From: Peptacetobacter hiranonis
GTDB lineage: Bacteria; Bacillota; Clostridia; Peptostreptococcales; Peptostreptococcaceae
Length of the DNA stretch: 64,000 nucleotides
Assembly: GCF_008151785.1 (NCBI RefSeq)
Contig: NZ_CP036523.1
Span: 1,302,001 to 1,366,000 of the forward strand
Reading direction: 5' to 3'
The position numbers were made by a program, and so were the translations under genes. The number at the start of each line of letters is the position of its first letter. Within the stretch, counting starts at the first letter, position 1. Under the pieces are notes generated by a model, which ran no database searches, was not told the DNA's origin, and saw only the letters and a list, made by a program, of their open reading frames with translations. Below are positions 56,626-64,000 of this stretch, piece after piece.

Positions 56626-57882
56626 TTATTCATCTTTTCCTGCTGCAAATCCTGTTGAGAATGCAATCTGTAGATTATACCCTCCAGTTTCTGCATCTAT
56701 ATCCAAAATCTCACCTGCAACGTGAAGATTTTTTATCTTTTTAGATTCCATAGTAGTAGAGTTGATATCCTTAACAGATACCCCTCCAGATGTTACTATA
56801 GCTGGCTCAATTCCTAATGTTGAAGTACAAGTCAGCTTCATTTCTTTTATAAGTGATACTAGCTTGTTTTCTAGTTTTTTAGGAAGTTCGTTGACTTTCA
56901 TTTCCTCAACTCCTGCCTGTTCTGCAATAGCTTTTAAGAAATTCTGTGGAAGTATTCCTTTTAAATTTGTTATTACATTTCTATTTGGGAACTCCCTTAT
57001 CGCTGCAACGATATCTTCTCTTGTGCTATTAGGTAGGCAGTCTAGTGTTATTTCTATATTTCCATCTTCCAATGCTTTATTTATATAAGAAGATAAAATT
57101 AAAACCGCCGGTCCACTTATTCCAAAGTGAGTAAATATCATATCGCCGCTCTGTTTTATCTTTTTCTTCTTAATCTTGCAAGATAATTCCACGTCTTTTA
57201 GCGAAATTCCCTGCATATTCATTATCCAAGATTCTTCTATCTTAAGTGGTACAAGTGCAGGAAGTGGCTCAACTATCTTATGACCGTATTTTTTTAGGAT
57301 TTTGTACATATTTCCGTCTGATCCTGTATTTGAAAAACTTCTTCCTCCCGCTGCGACGATTACCTTGTCGCACTCAATCTTATCTCCATTGTCTAGGATA
57401 ATTCCTTTAATTTCACCAATCTTGTCCTTTTTTGATAAAATCTGTTCCTCTGGGAACATATTTACATCTAAATCGGCAACTCTTTTATTGTAGTATATTT
57501 TAACATTTCTCTTTAAAAGCTCTTTGTTTAAAGCATCTATTAAATCTTCTGACTTGTCGTTTTCTGTATATACCTTAAAATCATTATCTTTTTCTATTTT
57601 GTATTTTAGGCCAATTCTGTCAAAGAACCCTAGCAGATCCTTATTTGAAAATGCGTCAAAACTGCTGTATAAAAATCTCTTGTTTGTAACTACCTTATCA
57701 AAGAAATCATCTATCTCTCTGGCATTAGTTAGATTACATCTTCCTCCACCAGTTAGTTTGATTTTTCTTCCTAATTCGCCGTTTCTCTCAAGAAGTATTA
57801 CCTCGTTATTTGCATTTTGACTAGCAGATACAGCCGCCATCATACCAGCTGCTCCACCACCGATTATAACAACCTTTGCCAT
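56626..57882 (-). CDS. NAD(P)/FAD-dependent oxidoreductase (HI0933/YhiN family)
   Basis: 418 residues. FAD-binding start VVIIGGGAAGMMAAVSASQN, ELGRKIKLTGGGRCNLTNAR (family hallmark), IVAAGGRSFSNTGSDGNMYK (after KV), THFGISGPAVLILSSYI, and GGVSVKDINSTTMESKKIKN with a final GEILDIDAETGGYNLQIAFS. The substrate is unknown; relatives are flavoproteins near cmk in many clostridia. Confidence 0.93.
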   Translation of the reverse strand: MAKVVIIGGGAAGMMAAVSASQNANNEVILLERNGELGRKIKLTGGGRCNLTNAREIDDFFDKVVTNKRFLYSSFDAFSNKDLLGFFDRIGLKYKIEKDNDFKVYTENDKSEDLIDALNKELLKRNVKIYYNKRVADLDVNMFPEEQILSKKDKIGEIKGIILDNGDKIECDKVIVAAGGRSFSNTGSDGNMYKILKKYGHKIVEPLPALVPLKIEESWIMNMQGISLKDVELSCKIKKKKIKQSGDMIFTHFGISGPAVLILSSYINKALEDGNIEITLDCLPNSTREDIVAAIREFPNRNVITNLKGILPQNFLKAIAEQAGVEEMKVNELPKKLENKLVSLIKEMKLTCTSTLGIEPAIVTSGGVSVKDINSTTMESKKIKNLHVAGEILDIDAETGGYNLQIAFSTGFAAGKDE

Positions 57883-57933
57883 ATTTATCTCCTTTATCCA
57901 ACAATCCTATACCCAAGTAAAAATAACCTACAT

Positions 57934-58575
57934 TTACTCAAGAGCCGAGTTGTTAAGTTTATAATCCCCTTTTATATGAGATGTATCATTCATCTTAGTA
58001 ACAACTGGACCGTAATGTCTCCACTCTACTATATTTAAAGCTGTGTTATCCTGTTTAATTCTGTATATATTTTTCATTGGTGAGTCTAACATTAATAATA
58101 GAAGCACCCTAACTGTCACTGAATGACTAACTAGTAAAATATTCTTGTTATCATATTTTTCATTTAATTCGTCTATGAATTTTTCTAATCTTTCCTTTAT
58201 CACATCTAAAGTTTCCCCACCAGGAATTTTTGCAAGATGTGGCTCATTTCTCCAAGTTTTGTATATTTCTGGGTATTTTTCAGTTATTTCTGGAATTAAT
58301 CTACCTTCCCATTCTCCAAATCCCATTTCTCTTAAAGCTTCTGTCGGCTGCACTTCTATCCCAAATCTCTTTCCAACTGCTTCTGCTGTCTGCATTGCTC
58401 TTCCTAAATCGCTTGAGAATATCATATCCAGTGGATATTTATCCATGCCCTCTGCAAGTTCATTTGCCTGAGCAAGACCTTTTTCTGTTAGAGGTGAATT
58501 TCCATGCCCCTGAGTTTTTCCTAATATATTCCATTCTGTCTGTCCATGTCTAGCTATATAATAAGTGTTTCCCAT
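57934..58575 (-). CDS. histidine phosphatase family protein (phosphoglycerate mutase-like)
   Basis: 213 residues from the ATG at 58575 (CGGAGGAAATT before it). YYIARHGQTEWNILGKTQGH has the RHG nucleophile, IFSSDLGRAMQTAEAVGKRF the second Arg, LREMGFGEWEGR the Glu, and LLVSHSVTVRVLLLLML the second His. A cofactor-dependent PGM/cobalamin-phosphatase-like enzyme; the substrate cannot be set from sequence. Confidence 0.9.
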   Translation of the reverse strand: MGNTYYIARHGQTEWNILGKTQGHGNSPLTEKGLAQANELAEGMDKYPLDMIFSSDLGRAMQTAEAVGKRFGIEVQPTEALREMGFGEWEGRLIPEITEKYPEIYKTWRNEPHLAKIPGGETLDVIKERLEKFIDELNEKYDNKNILLVSHSVTVRVLLLLMLDSPMKNIYRIKQDNTALNIVEWRHYGPVVTKMNDTSHIKGDYKLNNSALE

Positions 58576-58703
58576 AATTTCCTCCGTTTCATTTTTACAA
58601 AACAAATGATATTGTCAAATGTTTTAATTTATCTCAATATTATATTATACAACAATAATGTGTTTTAATCTATGTTTATCGGCTAAAAGGCTGATGCAGG
58701 TGA

Positions 58704-58906
58704 AGTATTTCAAGGTAGAATTAATGATTTTGTAGCAATATTTTGACTTAGTACAAGTATTCGCTCTCCAGGCTTCAGCGCCTCGCACTTTTATATAACA
58801 CATTTATAAGTTGCGAGGCGCTTACAGAATTGTCGGTGCGATATACTTGTATCTAAGTCTGCAAAATATCTGCTTACAAAATCATTAATTCTTATCTTGA
58901 AATATC
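58704..58906 (-). ncRNA. structured intergenic element C (long type, very long arms)
   Basis: Read on the minus strand. Outer arms of about 65 nt are near-complementary: ATTTCAAGATAAGAATTAAT... against ...ATTAATTCTACCTTGAAAT, with TGATTTTGTA and ACTTAG/CTAAGT and ACAAGTAT blocks inside. Core CGACAATTCTGTA, inner helix AGCGCCTCGCA/TGCGAGGCGCT and the same AU-rich loop as B, then GAAGCCTGGAG. Compared with B one base pair of the inner helix changes from A-T to C-G on both sides. Confidence 0.75.
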
Positions 58907-59040
58907 TTTTGAAAACAAAAAAATATTGTAAATAGGTTTTACATCAATAGGGCATATAATGTGTTGAATGTGCAATCCTATTCTCCATTCTCTCTTTAAA
59001 CAAGGTAACAGCTAAGAACAAAATTAATATTTTTATTACA
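58907..59040. other. AT-rich gap between elements C and D
   Basis: No gene, tRNA or clear hairpin seen in this part of the 620-bp interval between the phosphatase and yitT genes. Confidence 0.5.
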
Positions 59041-59184
59041 TAGAGGCTTTTGCTAAGTTTACTTTCTTTGCTTGGAAATTAAATATATCTCCGTACTCGA
59101 CAATGCAGCTCGACTGCCTGGAGAGAAGGAGATATATTTTTTCCAAGCAGCAAAAAAGGAGACTTCCTCAAAAGCCTCCTCTAA
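59041..59184 (+). ncRNA. structured intergenic element D (short type)
   Basis: Outer arms run from AGAGGCTTTTG to CAAAAGCCTCCTCT, with inner blocks TTTGCTTGGAAA/TTCCAAGCAGCAAA and AAATATATCTCC/GGAGATATATTT. Core CGACAAT, inner hairpin GCAG-CTCGA-CTGC, CTGGAG. Compared with A the inner pair A-T is G-C here, a compensatory change. It overlaps the yitT terminator on the other strand. Confidence 0.75.
59152..59180 (-). terminator. terminator after yitT
   Basis: On the minus strand AGGAGGC and GTCTCCT (one mismatch) followed by six Ts. It is built from the right arm of element D. Confidence 0.65.
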
Positions 59185-59197
59185 CAAAATATTAATC

Positions 59198-60070
59198 TTA
59201 TTCTGCTGTTACCGGTTTAAATCCATTACCTAATGCCTCATGTATATCAGTTATGATTATAAACGCTTTAGGATCGACTTCTCTTACAAGTCTTTTTAGC
59301 GCAACAACTTCTTTCTTCTCAACTACAACCAAAATAACATTCTTATCAGCACCAGTGTACGCACCTTCACCTTTAAGGAAAGTCGCACCTCTGTCTAACT
59401 CTTCCATTATCTTGTCTGTAATTTCCTTTGAATGATCAGAAATAATCATAAATGACTTAGAATAGTTAAATCCTTCTATCATAAGGTCGCTGACCTTTAT
59501 AATGATGTATAAAGAAACAGAAGAATATAGTGCTATTTCTATCTGACCTGTTGCAAATCCTGACATAACGATTACTGCACAGTCTATAATTCCTAAAAGA
59601 ATTGGTATACTTAATGTTGGGAACACCTTATTAATTAACAAAGCCATTAAGTCTGTACCACCTGTAGAACCACTTATTCTAAGGATTAACCCCTGTCCGA
59701 TACCCATAAGTATTGAACCGAGTATTATAATTAGGTAAATGTCCTCTGTTATGAATATTGAAGACATACTCTCAGTTACCTTTAACGCAACTGTTAATAA
59801 TATTATTCCTAGTACTGTTTTGATACAGTCTCTCTTGCTCAAAATCTTGTACGCTGCGATAAATAGCGGTACGTTTAGAACAAGGTTGACAATCCATAGA
59901 GGAATTCCAAAAAGCATATTAAGAACAACTGCAAGCCCAGTTATCCCACCTGATGCAATTCCATAAGGATTGAAGAATAAATTTAGCGAAATCGCCATCA
60001 TAATACATCCTATTATTAGAATAAAAACATCGCTAAACCCTAGTCTTAAACTTTCTTTTTCTTTTTCCAA
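59198..60070 (-). CDS. YitT-family membrane protein (DUF161 and DUF2179)
   Basis: 290 residues. Five to six transmembrane helices: LIIGCIMMAISLNLFFNPYG, IASGGITGLAVVLNMLFGIP, LSIPILLGIIDCAVIVMSGF. The motif GLILRISGSTGGTDLMALLI is characteristic. The C-terminal DUF2179 domain reads MIISDHSKEITDKIMEELDR, TFLKGEGAYTGADKNVILVV. Transport role unknown. Confidence 0.92.
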   Translation of the reverse strand: MEKEKESLRLGFSDVFILIIGCIMMAISLNLFFNPYGIASGGITGLAVVLNMLFGIPLWIVNLVLNVPLFIAAYKILSKRDCIKTVLGIILLTVALKVTESMSSIFITEDIYLIIILGSILMGIGQGLILRISGSTGGTDLMALLINKVFPTLSIPILLGIIDCAVIVMSGFATGQIEIALYSSVSLYIIIKVSDLMIEGFNYSKSFMIISDHSKEITDKIMEELDRGATFLKGEGAYTGADKNVILVVVEKKEVVALKRLVREVDPKAFIIITDIHEALGNGFKPVTAE

Positions 60071-60316
60071 AATGATCCACTTCCTTTCATATTTAATTAT
60101 ATATGAAATTTTTCTTTTTTCATAGTTTGGGAAAATATTTATTTAACAATATATTAATCTATAACTATTTTATTAAATCTATTTTTTAAATTTACTTTTA
60201 AACTTCTTATATATATAAATTGTTTTATATTTGTAGTATAATATTATTAAGAAGTAAGAAAAAATTTTCCTGGTTTATTTTATAAATTAAATCACATTTT
60301 TGAAGAGGTGGTATTT

Positions 60317-60793
60317 ATGATTTTTGATTTATATCCTTGGAAAGTAGATTTTGACATAGAATCTACTAAAGAATTTTATAAAGAAAATAATCTATCTATT
60401 GATGCTGATTTAAATGAAAAATTTAAACGCAGCCTACACCTAACTCACAAACAATTTTTTGAAAATATCGGTGTAGATATTTTAAAAGTTAGAGTTGAAG
60501 AGATAGAATCTTGCCCAGATGAAAACGTAAACGACCATAAATTGTCTGTTGATTTCTTAGTATGTGGAAAGTTTTTGACAATAGCTGAGTTTCAAAAGGA
60601 AATTTATGGAAATATAGAAGAATTTAAAGACGATGTAGAAAAGGTAGATGTATTAGATTACGATTTTCCACCATTTGTAAACATAGACGATATGGGATGC
60701 GGAGTTGTATTTAAACATCCATCTAGCAAATTTGACTTTAAAGGATTTGAAAAATGGGACTGCGGATATATCTGCGGCTCAGTAATAATATAG
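60317..60793 (+). CDS. hypothetical cytosolic protein
   Basis: 158 residues from the ATG at 60317 (GAGGTGGTATTT before it). MIFDLYPWKVDFDIESTKEF, LTHKQFFENIGVDILKVRVE, then FPPFVNIDDMGCGVVFKHPS and FDFKGFEKWDCGYICGSVII. Unrecognised, with a Cys-rich conserved-looking C-terminus. It ends directly at element E. Confidence 0.6.
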   Translation: MIFDLYPWKVDFDIESTKEFYKENNLSIDADLNEKFKRSLHLTHKQFFENIGVDILKVRVEEIESCPDENVNDHKLSVDFLVCGKFLTIAEFQKEIYGNIEEFKDDVEKVDVLDYDFPPFVNIDDMGCGVVFKHPSSKFDFKGFEKWDCGYICGSVII

Positions 60794-60922
60794 AGAAAAG
60801 GGTGTTTTAAGCAATCATCAACGACAATCTACAGACGATTTTTTCTTTAGCTTCGAACGGAGTTCGAACTAGATAAGAAAAATCGTCGAAGCCTGGAGTG
60901 ATGATGCTTAAACACCCTTTCT
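60794..60922 (+). ncRNA. structured intergenic element E (long type)
   Basis: Outer helix AAAGGGTGTTTTAAGC-a-ATCATCA/TGATGATGCTT-AAACACCCTTT. Core CGACAATCTACA, inner helix GACGATTTTTTCTT/AAGAAAAATCGTC topped by a second perfect hairpin TTCGAAC-gga-GTTCGAA, then GAAGCCTGGAG. It starts right after the stop of the upstream gene and ends 8 nt from the convergent dehydrogenase stop, so it can also act as a bidirectional terminator. Confidence 0.75.
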
Positions 60923-60929
60923 TTCTATT

Positions 60930-62093
60930 CTATAAACTCATTTTATATATTTCTAATACATCTTCTTTGCTTAGAGATACATATCCATATTTTGCACCTC
61001 TTTTAGATGCAAATTCAGCCATAACTTCTAAGTTTTCTTCATCTATACCAACTTCTCTTAAATTCATTGGTATTCCTATACTTGCGAAGAAATCATAAGT
61101 CTTTTCAATAGCCATATTAGCTATTTCAAATTTATCTAATGAAGAATCAATTCCCCATACATTAACACCGTAATCGACAAATTTACCTACTGTTTTGTCG
61201 CTTAATATGTGTTTCATCCATCTTGGAGTAAGGATTGCAAGTCCAACACCATGAGTTATATCATAGTATGCACTTAATTCGTGTTCCATTGGATGAACTG
61301 ACCAACCTACATCTGTTCCGTAAGAAATCATACCATTTATTGCATGAGAGCCTGCCCACATTAAATTTGCTCTTGCATCATAATTTTCTGGCTCTTTAAC
61401 AGCTATTGGTCCAAATTCTATACAAGTTTTTAATAGTGATTCAGCGAATCTATCCTGTAAATAAGCCCCTTCAACATCGTGGAAGTATGTTTCTATAATG
61501 TGGCTCATTATATCTGCAGTTCCAGCAGCTGTCTGGTTTGCAGGCACTGTATATGTGTATTCAGGATCAAGTATTGATACTCTAGGTTTTAAAATTTCTC
61601 CACCCATACCTAATTTATCATTTGTTTCCATATTAGATATAACAGCAAATCCATCCATTTCTGAACCTGTTGCTGAAAGAGTAAGTACTGATATTATTGG
61701 AAGTGCTTCTTTTATAAGTGAGCTTTTTAGTACTAAATCCCAAGGATCTCCATCATAAAACGCTCCAGCTGCTATAAGCTTACTACAGTCGATTACGCTA
61801 CCTCCACCAACTGCAAGTATTACATCTATCTTACATTCTTTGCATAATTTAACACCATCTCTAGCAGAGTCTATTCTTGGGTTTGGAGCAATTCCAGAAA
61901 GCTCAAATACATTGATATCAGAATCATTTAACTGTTCCATAACCTGGTCGTAAATTCCATTTCTTTTAATACTATTTCCACCGTATACAAGAAGAACATT
62001 GTGTCCAAAGTTTTTAACTTCTCCTCTTAACTTAGATATCTGTCCTTTACCAAAATGTACTCTCGTTGGAATATTATAGTCAAAATTCTTCAT
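60930..62093 (-). CDS. iron-containing alcohol dehydrogenase (NADPH-butanol dehydrogenase type)
   Basis: 387 residues. NYNIPTRVHFGKGQISKLRG start, dinucleotide site LAVGGGSVIDCSKLIAAGAF, and metal ligands in GTADIMSHIIETYFHDVEGA (Asp, His) and GWSVHPMEHELSAYYDITHG (two His). LTLSATGSEMDGFAVIS is typical of BdhA/YqhD-like enzymes. It reduces aldehydes to alcohols in fermentation; the preferred substrate is unknown. Downstream of the RpiR regulator on the same strand. Confidence 0.93.
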   Translation of the reverse strand: MKNFDYNIPTRVHFGKGQISKLRGEVKNFGHNVLLVYGGNSIKRNGIYDQVMEQLNDSDINVFELSGIAPNPRIDSARDGVKLCKECKIDVILAVGGGSVIDCSKLIAAGAFYDGDPWDLVLKSSLIKEALPIISVLTLSATGSEMDGFAVISNMETNDKLGMGGEILKPRVSILDPEYTYTVPANQTAAGTADIMSHIIETYFHDVEGAYLQDRFAESLLKTCIEFGPIAVKEPENYDARANLMWAGSHAINGMISYGTDVGWSVHPMEHELSAYYDITHGVGLAILTPRWMKHILSDKTVGKFVDYGVNVWGIDSSLDKFEIANMAIEKTYDFFASIGIPMNLREVGIDEENLEVMAEFASKRGAKYGYVSLSKEDVLEIYKMSL

Positions 62094-62123
62094 AGCACTA
62101 CCTCCAAAATTTATATAAATTTT

Positions 62124-62990
62124 TTATTCAAACATTCCGTATTTATCCCACATCTGCTCTAAATCGTCGAAATGTTCTTTTATATCTTCTTTTTCCTTCA
62201 TACCTACTGCTACCGCTAGTGCATTTGCAACACTCATAGCAGGAACTAGAGAATCGACAAATGATGCCATATTGCTCTTAACTATTAGCGTATTATCAGA
62301 TTCTGAAGCTATTGGAGCAAATAAACTATCTGTTATAGATATTACATGTGCTCCTTTTTCCTTAGCATATTTTACTAGCTGGAATGATTTTTTAGAATAT
62401 CTTGGGAAACTAAATGCTATTACAACATCATCTTCACCAATTCTTACTATCTGTTCAAATGCATCTCCCATATCCATTCTTACAGTATGAACATTATCTA
62501 GTATTATTCCTAAGTAGAATCCTAAGTACTGAGCAACAACAAATGATGTTCTCATTCCAAGTATGTATATTTTTCTAGCTTTTAATAATCTAGAAATAGC
62601 TTCCTGGAATGCTTCTCCATCTATTTCTTCAAGAGTTTCTCTTATGTTGTCTATATCCCCTTTTAGGATTTTGTTAAGTATTGTATTTTCATCAGAGTAG
62701 TCGTTTGCCATTTCAACCCTCTGAACTGTAGTCAATTTATTTTTTATTAATTCCTGTAAAGCTGCCTGTAGTTTAGGATATCCTGAATATCCTAGTGCAT
62801 TTGCAAACCTTACAACTGTTGATTCACTAACTCCGACAGTTTCCCCCAATTTACAGGCAGTCATAAATGCAACCTTGTCGTAATTATTTAGTATATACTG
62901 TGCTATTAACTTCTGACCTTTACTTAATCTAGTATACTGTGTCTGTATATCTGAGATAAGCTTTTTACTGTCCTTTAATGTTTCATCCAT
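62124..62990 (-). CDS. MurR/RpiR-family transcriptional regulator
   Basis: 288 residues. N-terminal HTH: LSKGQKLIAQYILNNYDKVA, CKLGETVGVSESTVVRFANA, LGYSGYPKLQAALQEL. C-terminal SIS domain: ARKIYILGMRTSFVVAQYLG, DVVIAFSFPRYSKKSFQLVK, KGAHVISITDSLFAPIASES. SIS domains sense phosphosugars. It may control the adjacent dehydrogenase 30 nt downstream. Confidence 0.92.
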   Translation of the reverse strand: MDETLKDSKKLISDIQTQYTRLSKGQKLIAQYILNNYDKVAFMTACKLGETVGVSESTVVRFANALGYSGYPKLQAALQELIKNKLTTVQRVEMANDYSDENTILNKILKGDIDNIRETLEEIDGEAFQEAISRLLKARKIYILGMRTSFVVAQYLGFYLGIILDNVHTVRMDMGDAFEQIVRIGEDDVVIAFSFPRYSKKSFQLVKYAKEKGAHVISITDSLFAPIASESDNTLIVKSNMASFVDSLVPAMSVANALAVAVGMKEKEDIKEHFDDLEQMWDKYGMFE

Positions 62991-63190
62991 TTTTTCTTTC
63001 TCCTTTTACCCTATATCTTTATTTTTATTAAGAATGCAACTCAATATACATCTATTCAAATTTTCTGTATATTGACATCGAACATATATAAAGATTCATT
63101 TCTCTACCATATTATAACACTTTATCCCATTATTTTTAAGGGATAAGTGCAATTTTTTCATCATATTTCGACTTTTTTAGAAATTTTTCT

Positions 63191-63772
63191 TTATACCTGT
63201 TTTTTCTTTTCTATTAATATTATCGATGGTGGGTTATTCTTTTGATTTATAAACTTAGATTCAAATACATTATACTCCTTTTGCTCTAAATTTGCTGCGT
63301 AATCAAATACTGCATTTCTTTCTTCCATTCCACCCTCATGACCTGTGTAGATTGAAACGCAAACCACTCCATTTTCCTCAAGCAATGCCACCGACTGCTT
63401 TATAGCCTCTATAGTTGTATCTGGCTTAGTTATTATCCTATGCTCACATCTTGGCAAATACCCTAAATTAAACACCGCACACTTGATGCTATCTTTTACA
63501 TAGTTGCTTATATTTTCGTGTCCATCTAAAATAAGCTCTACCCTATCCTCAAACTCAAGCTTTTTAACTTTCTTTTCAGTAGATTTTATCGCCTCTTCCT
63601 GAACATCAAAAGCATAAACCTTACCATTTTCGCCAACTATTTCAGCTAAAAATACAGTATCGTATCCATTCCCCATAGTTGCATCTATACAAACATCGCC
63701 TTCTCCAATGACCTCTTTAATGTACATCTTGGCGATATTGTTTACATTGTCAAAATTATTTCTCTTTTTCAT
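63191..63772 (-). CDS. mnmM: tRNA 5-aminomethyl-2-thiouridine-methyltransferase (MnmM/YtqB)
   Basis: 193 residues. Class I SAM methyltransferase: VCIDATMGNGYDTVFLAEIV, AFDVQEEAIKSTEKKVKKLE, FNLGYLPRCEHRIITKPDTT (the NLGYLPR motif), IYTGHEGGMEERNAVFDYAA. It matches the rRNA methylase-like YtqB family, shown to finish mnm5s2U34 in Gram-positive tRNA. Stand-alone gene. Confidence 0.88.
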   Translation of the reverse strand: MKKRNNFDNVNNIAKMYIKEVIGEGDVCIDATMGNGYDTVFLAEIVGENGKVYAFDVQEEAIKSTEKKVKKLEFEDRVELILDGHENISNYVKDSIKCAVFNLGYLPRCEHRIITKPDTTIEAIKQSVALLEENGVVCVSIYTGHEGGMEERNAVFDYAANLEQKEYNVFESKFINQKNNPPSIILIEKKKQV

Positions 63773-63946
63773 ATATCCATCTCTTTTCGTAAAAAACTAC
63801 AATAACAAAAGTTGTTACGTATAATCACTTCACTTTATCTTTTTATTTTTTCCACATTATATTATAACCAACTTAAACATTTAATACAATTGTTTAATCT
63901 ACTTTATTTAAAATTTAATTCATTTATTTAATCAATACTTCTATAG

Positions 63947-63974
63947 AAAAAGGGACTTTAAAAAAGCCCCTTTT
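63947..63974. terminator. hairpin at the right edge
   Basis: AAAAGGGaCTTT and AAGcCCCTTTT pair with one mismatch around an A-rich loop. It probably ends a gene beyond the window. Confidence 0.6.
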
Positions 63975-64000
63975 ATAAGTTTCTGTTTATTTTTATAAAT

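Noticed and set aside
53264-60922. Insertion-sequence remnants or MITEs as the source of the five elements
   Set aside because: No shared ends, no target duplications and no transposase were seen; only the central core is common. Not fully excluded, since outer arms could have diverged.

Overview
This AT-rich window comes from a low-GC Firmicute. A Peptostreptococcaceae-type anaerobe (Clostridioides/Peptostreptococcus relatives) is the best guess. The basis is the base composition, strong AGGAGG-type ribosome binding sites, a butanol-type iron alcohol dehydrogenase, an IspH isoprenoid step, and a prophage whose tail and lysis genes resemble those of C. difficile myophages. The genus is inference only.

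Left chromosomal flank (1-10949): the end fragment of a P-type ATPase, a YdcF-like membrane protein, a GNAT acetyltransferase, a shikimate-pathway operon (aroA-aroC-chorismate mutase, read leftward), a CorA transporter, three rightward genes ending in a Gfo/Idh/MocA oxidoreductase, a mazEF toxin-antitoxin pair with a perfect operator palindrome, and ftsH.

Prophage (about 10950-50018, 39 kb): a complete contractile-tailed (PBSX/xkd-like) prophage bounded by a 24-bp near-perfect direct repeat. Its left copy overlaps the likely ftsH promoter. The integrase lies at the right end. A rightward lysogeny module (repressor, ImmA/IrrE protease, T5orf172-domain protein, integrase) faces a long leftward lytic operon. 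In transcription order the lytic operon holds a Cro-like regulator, an antirepressor, a Gp157/ERF recombination pair, a replication initiator with embedded 23-bp iterons, a cluster of small Cys-rich proteins, SSB, MazG-like and DUF1064 proteins, and an ArpU/RinA-like late regulator followed by four 11-bp repeats and a leader terminator. Then come the terminase, portal, MuF-toxin fusion, capsid, tail (sheath, tube, frameshifted chaperone, tape measure, baseplate, fibres), glucosaminidase, holin and amidase endolysin. Two tRNA genes (Gln, Ser) and a noncoding zone of terminators and promoter-like boxes lie between the endolysin and the left end.

Right chromosomal flank (50019-64000): a small membrane peptide, a TetR regulator with a flavodoxin/ferredoxin protein, a 26-residue-repeat protein, a DUF6173-like protein, a membrane protein, a leftward ispH-plsC-cmk-flavoprotein-phosphatase cluster, YitT, an unknown gene, an iron alcohol dehydrogenase, an RpiR regulator and mnmM.

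The most striking unexplained feature is a family of five intergenic elements in the right flank (53.2-60.9 kb). Each keeps the opposed motifs CGACAAT and GCCTGGAG between an inner hairpin and a long outer helix. The helices differ in sequence from copy to copy yet remain complementary, which points to a conserved RNA structure. Other notable items are a tandem family of Cys-rich prophage proteins with an N-terminal part resembling DUF2829/Tad2 anti-defence proteins, a MuF capsid protein fused to an Ntox50-like toxin with a small acidic gene after it, and the apparent late-gene switch.
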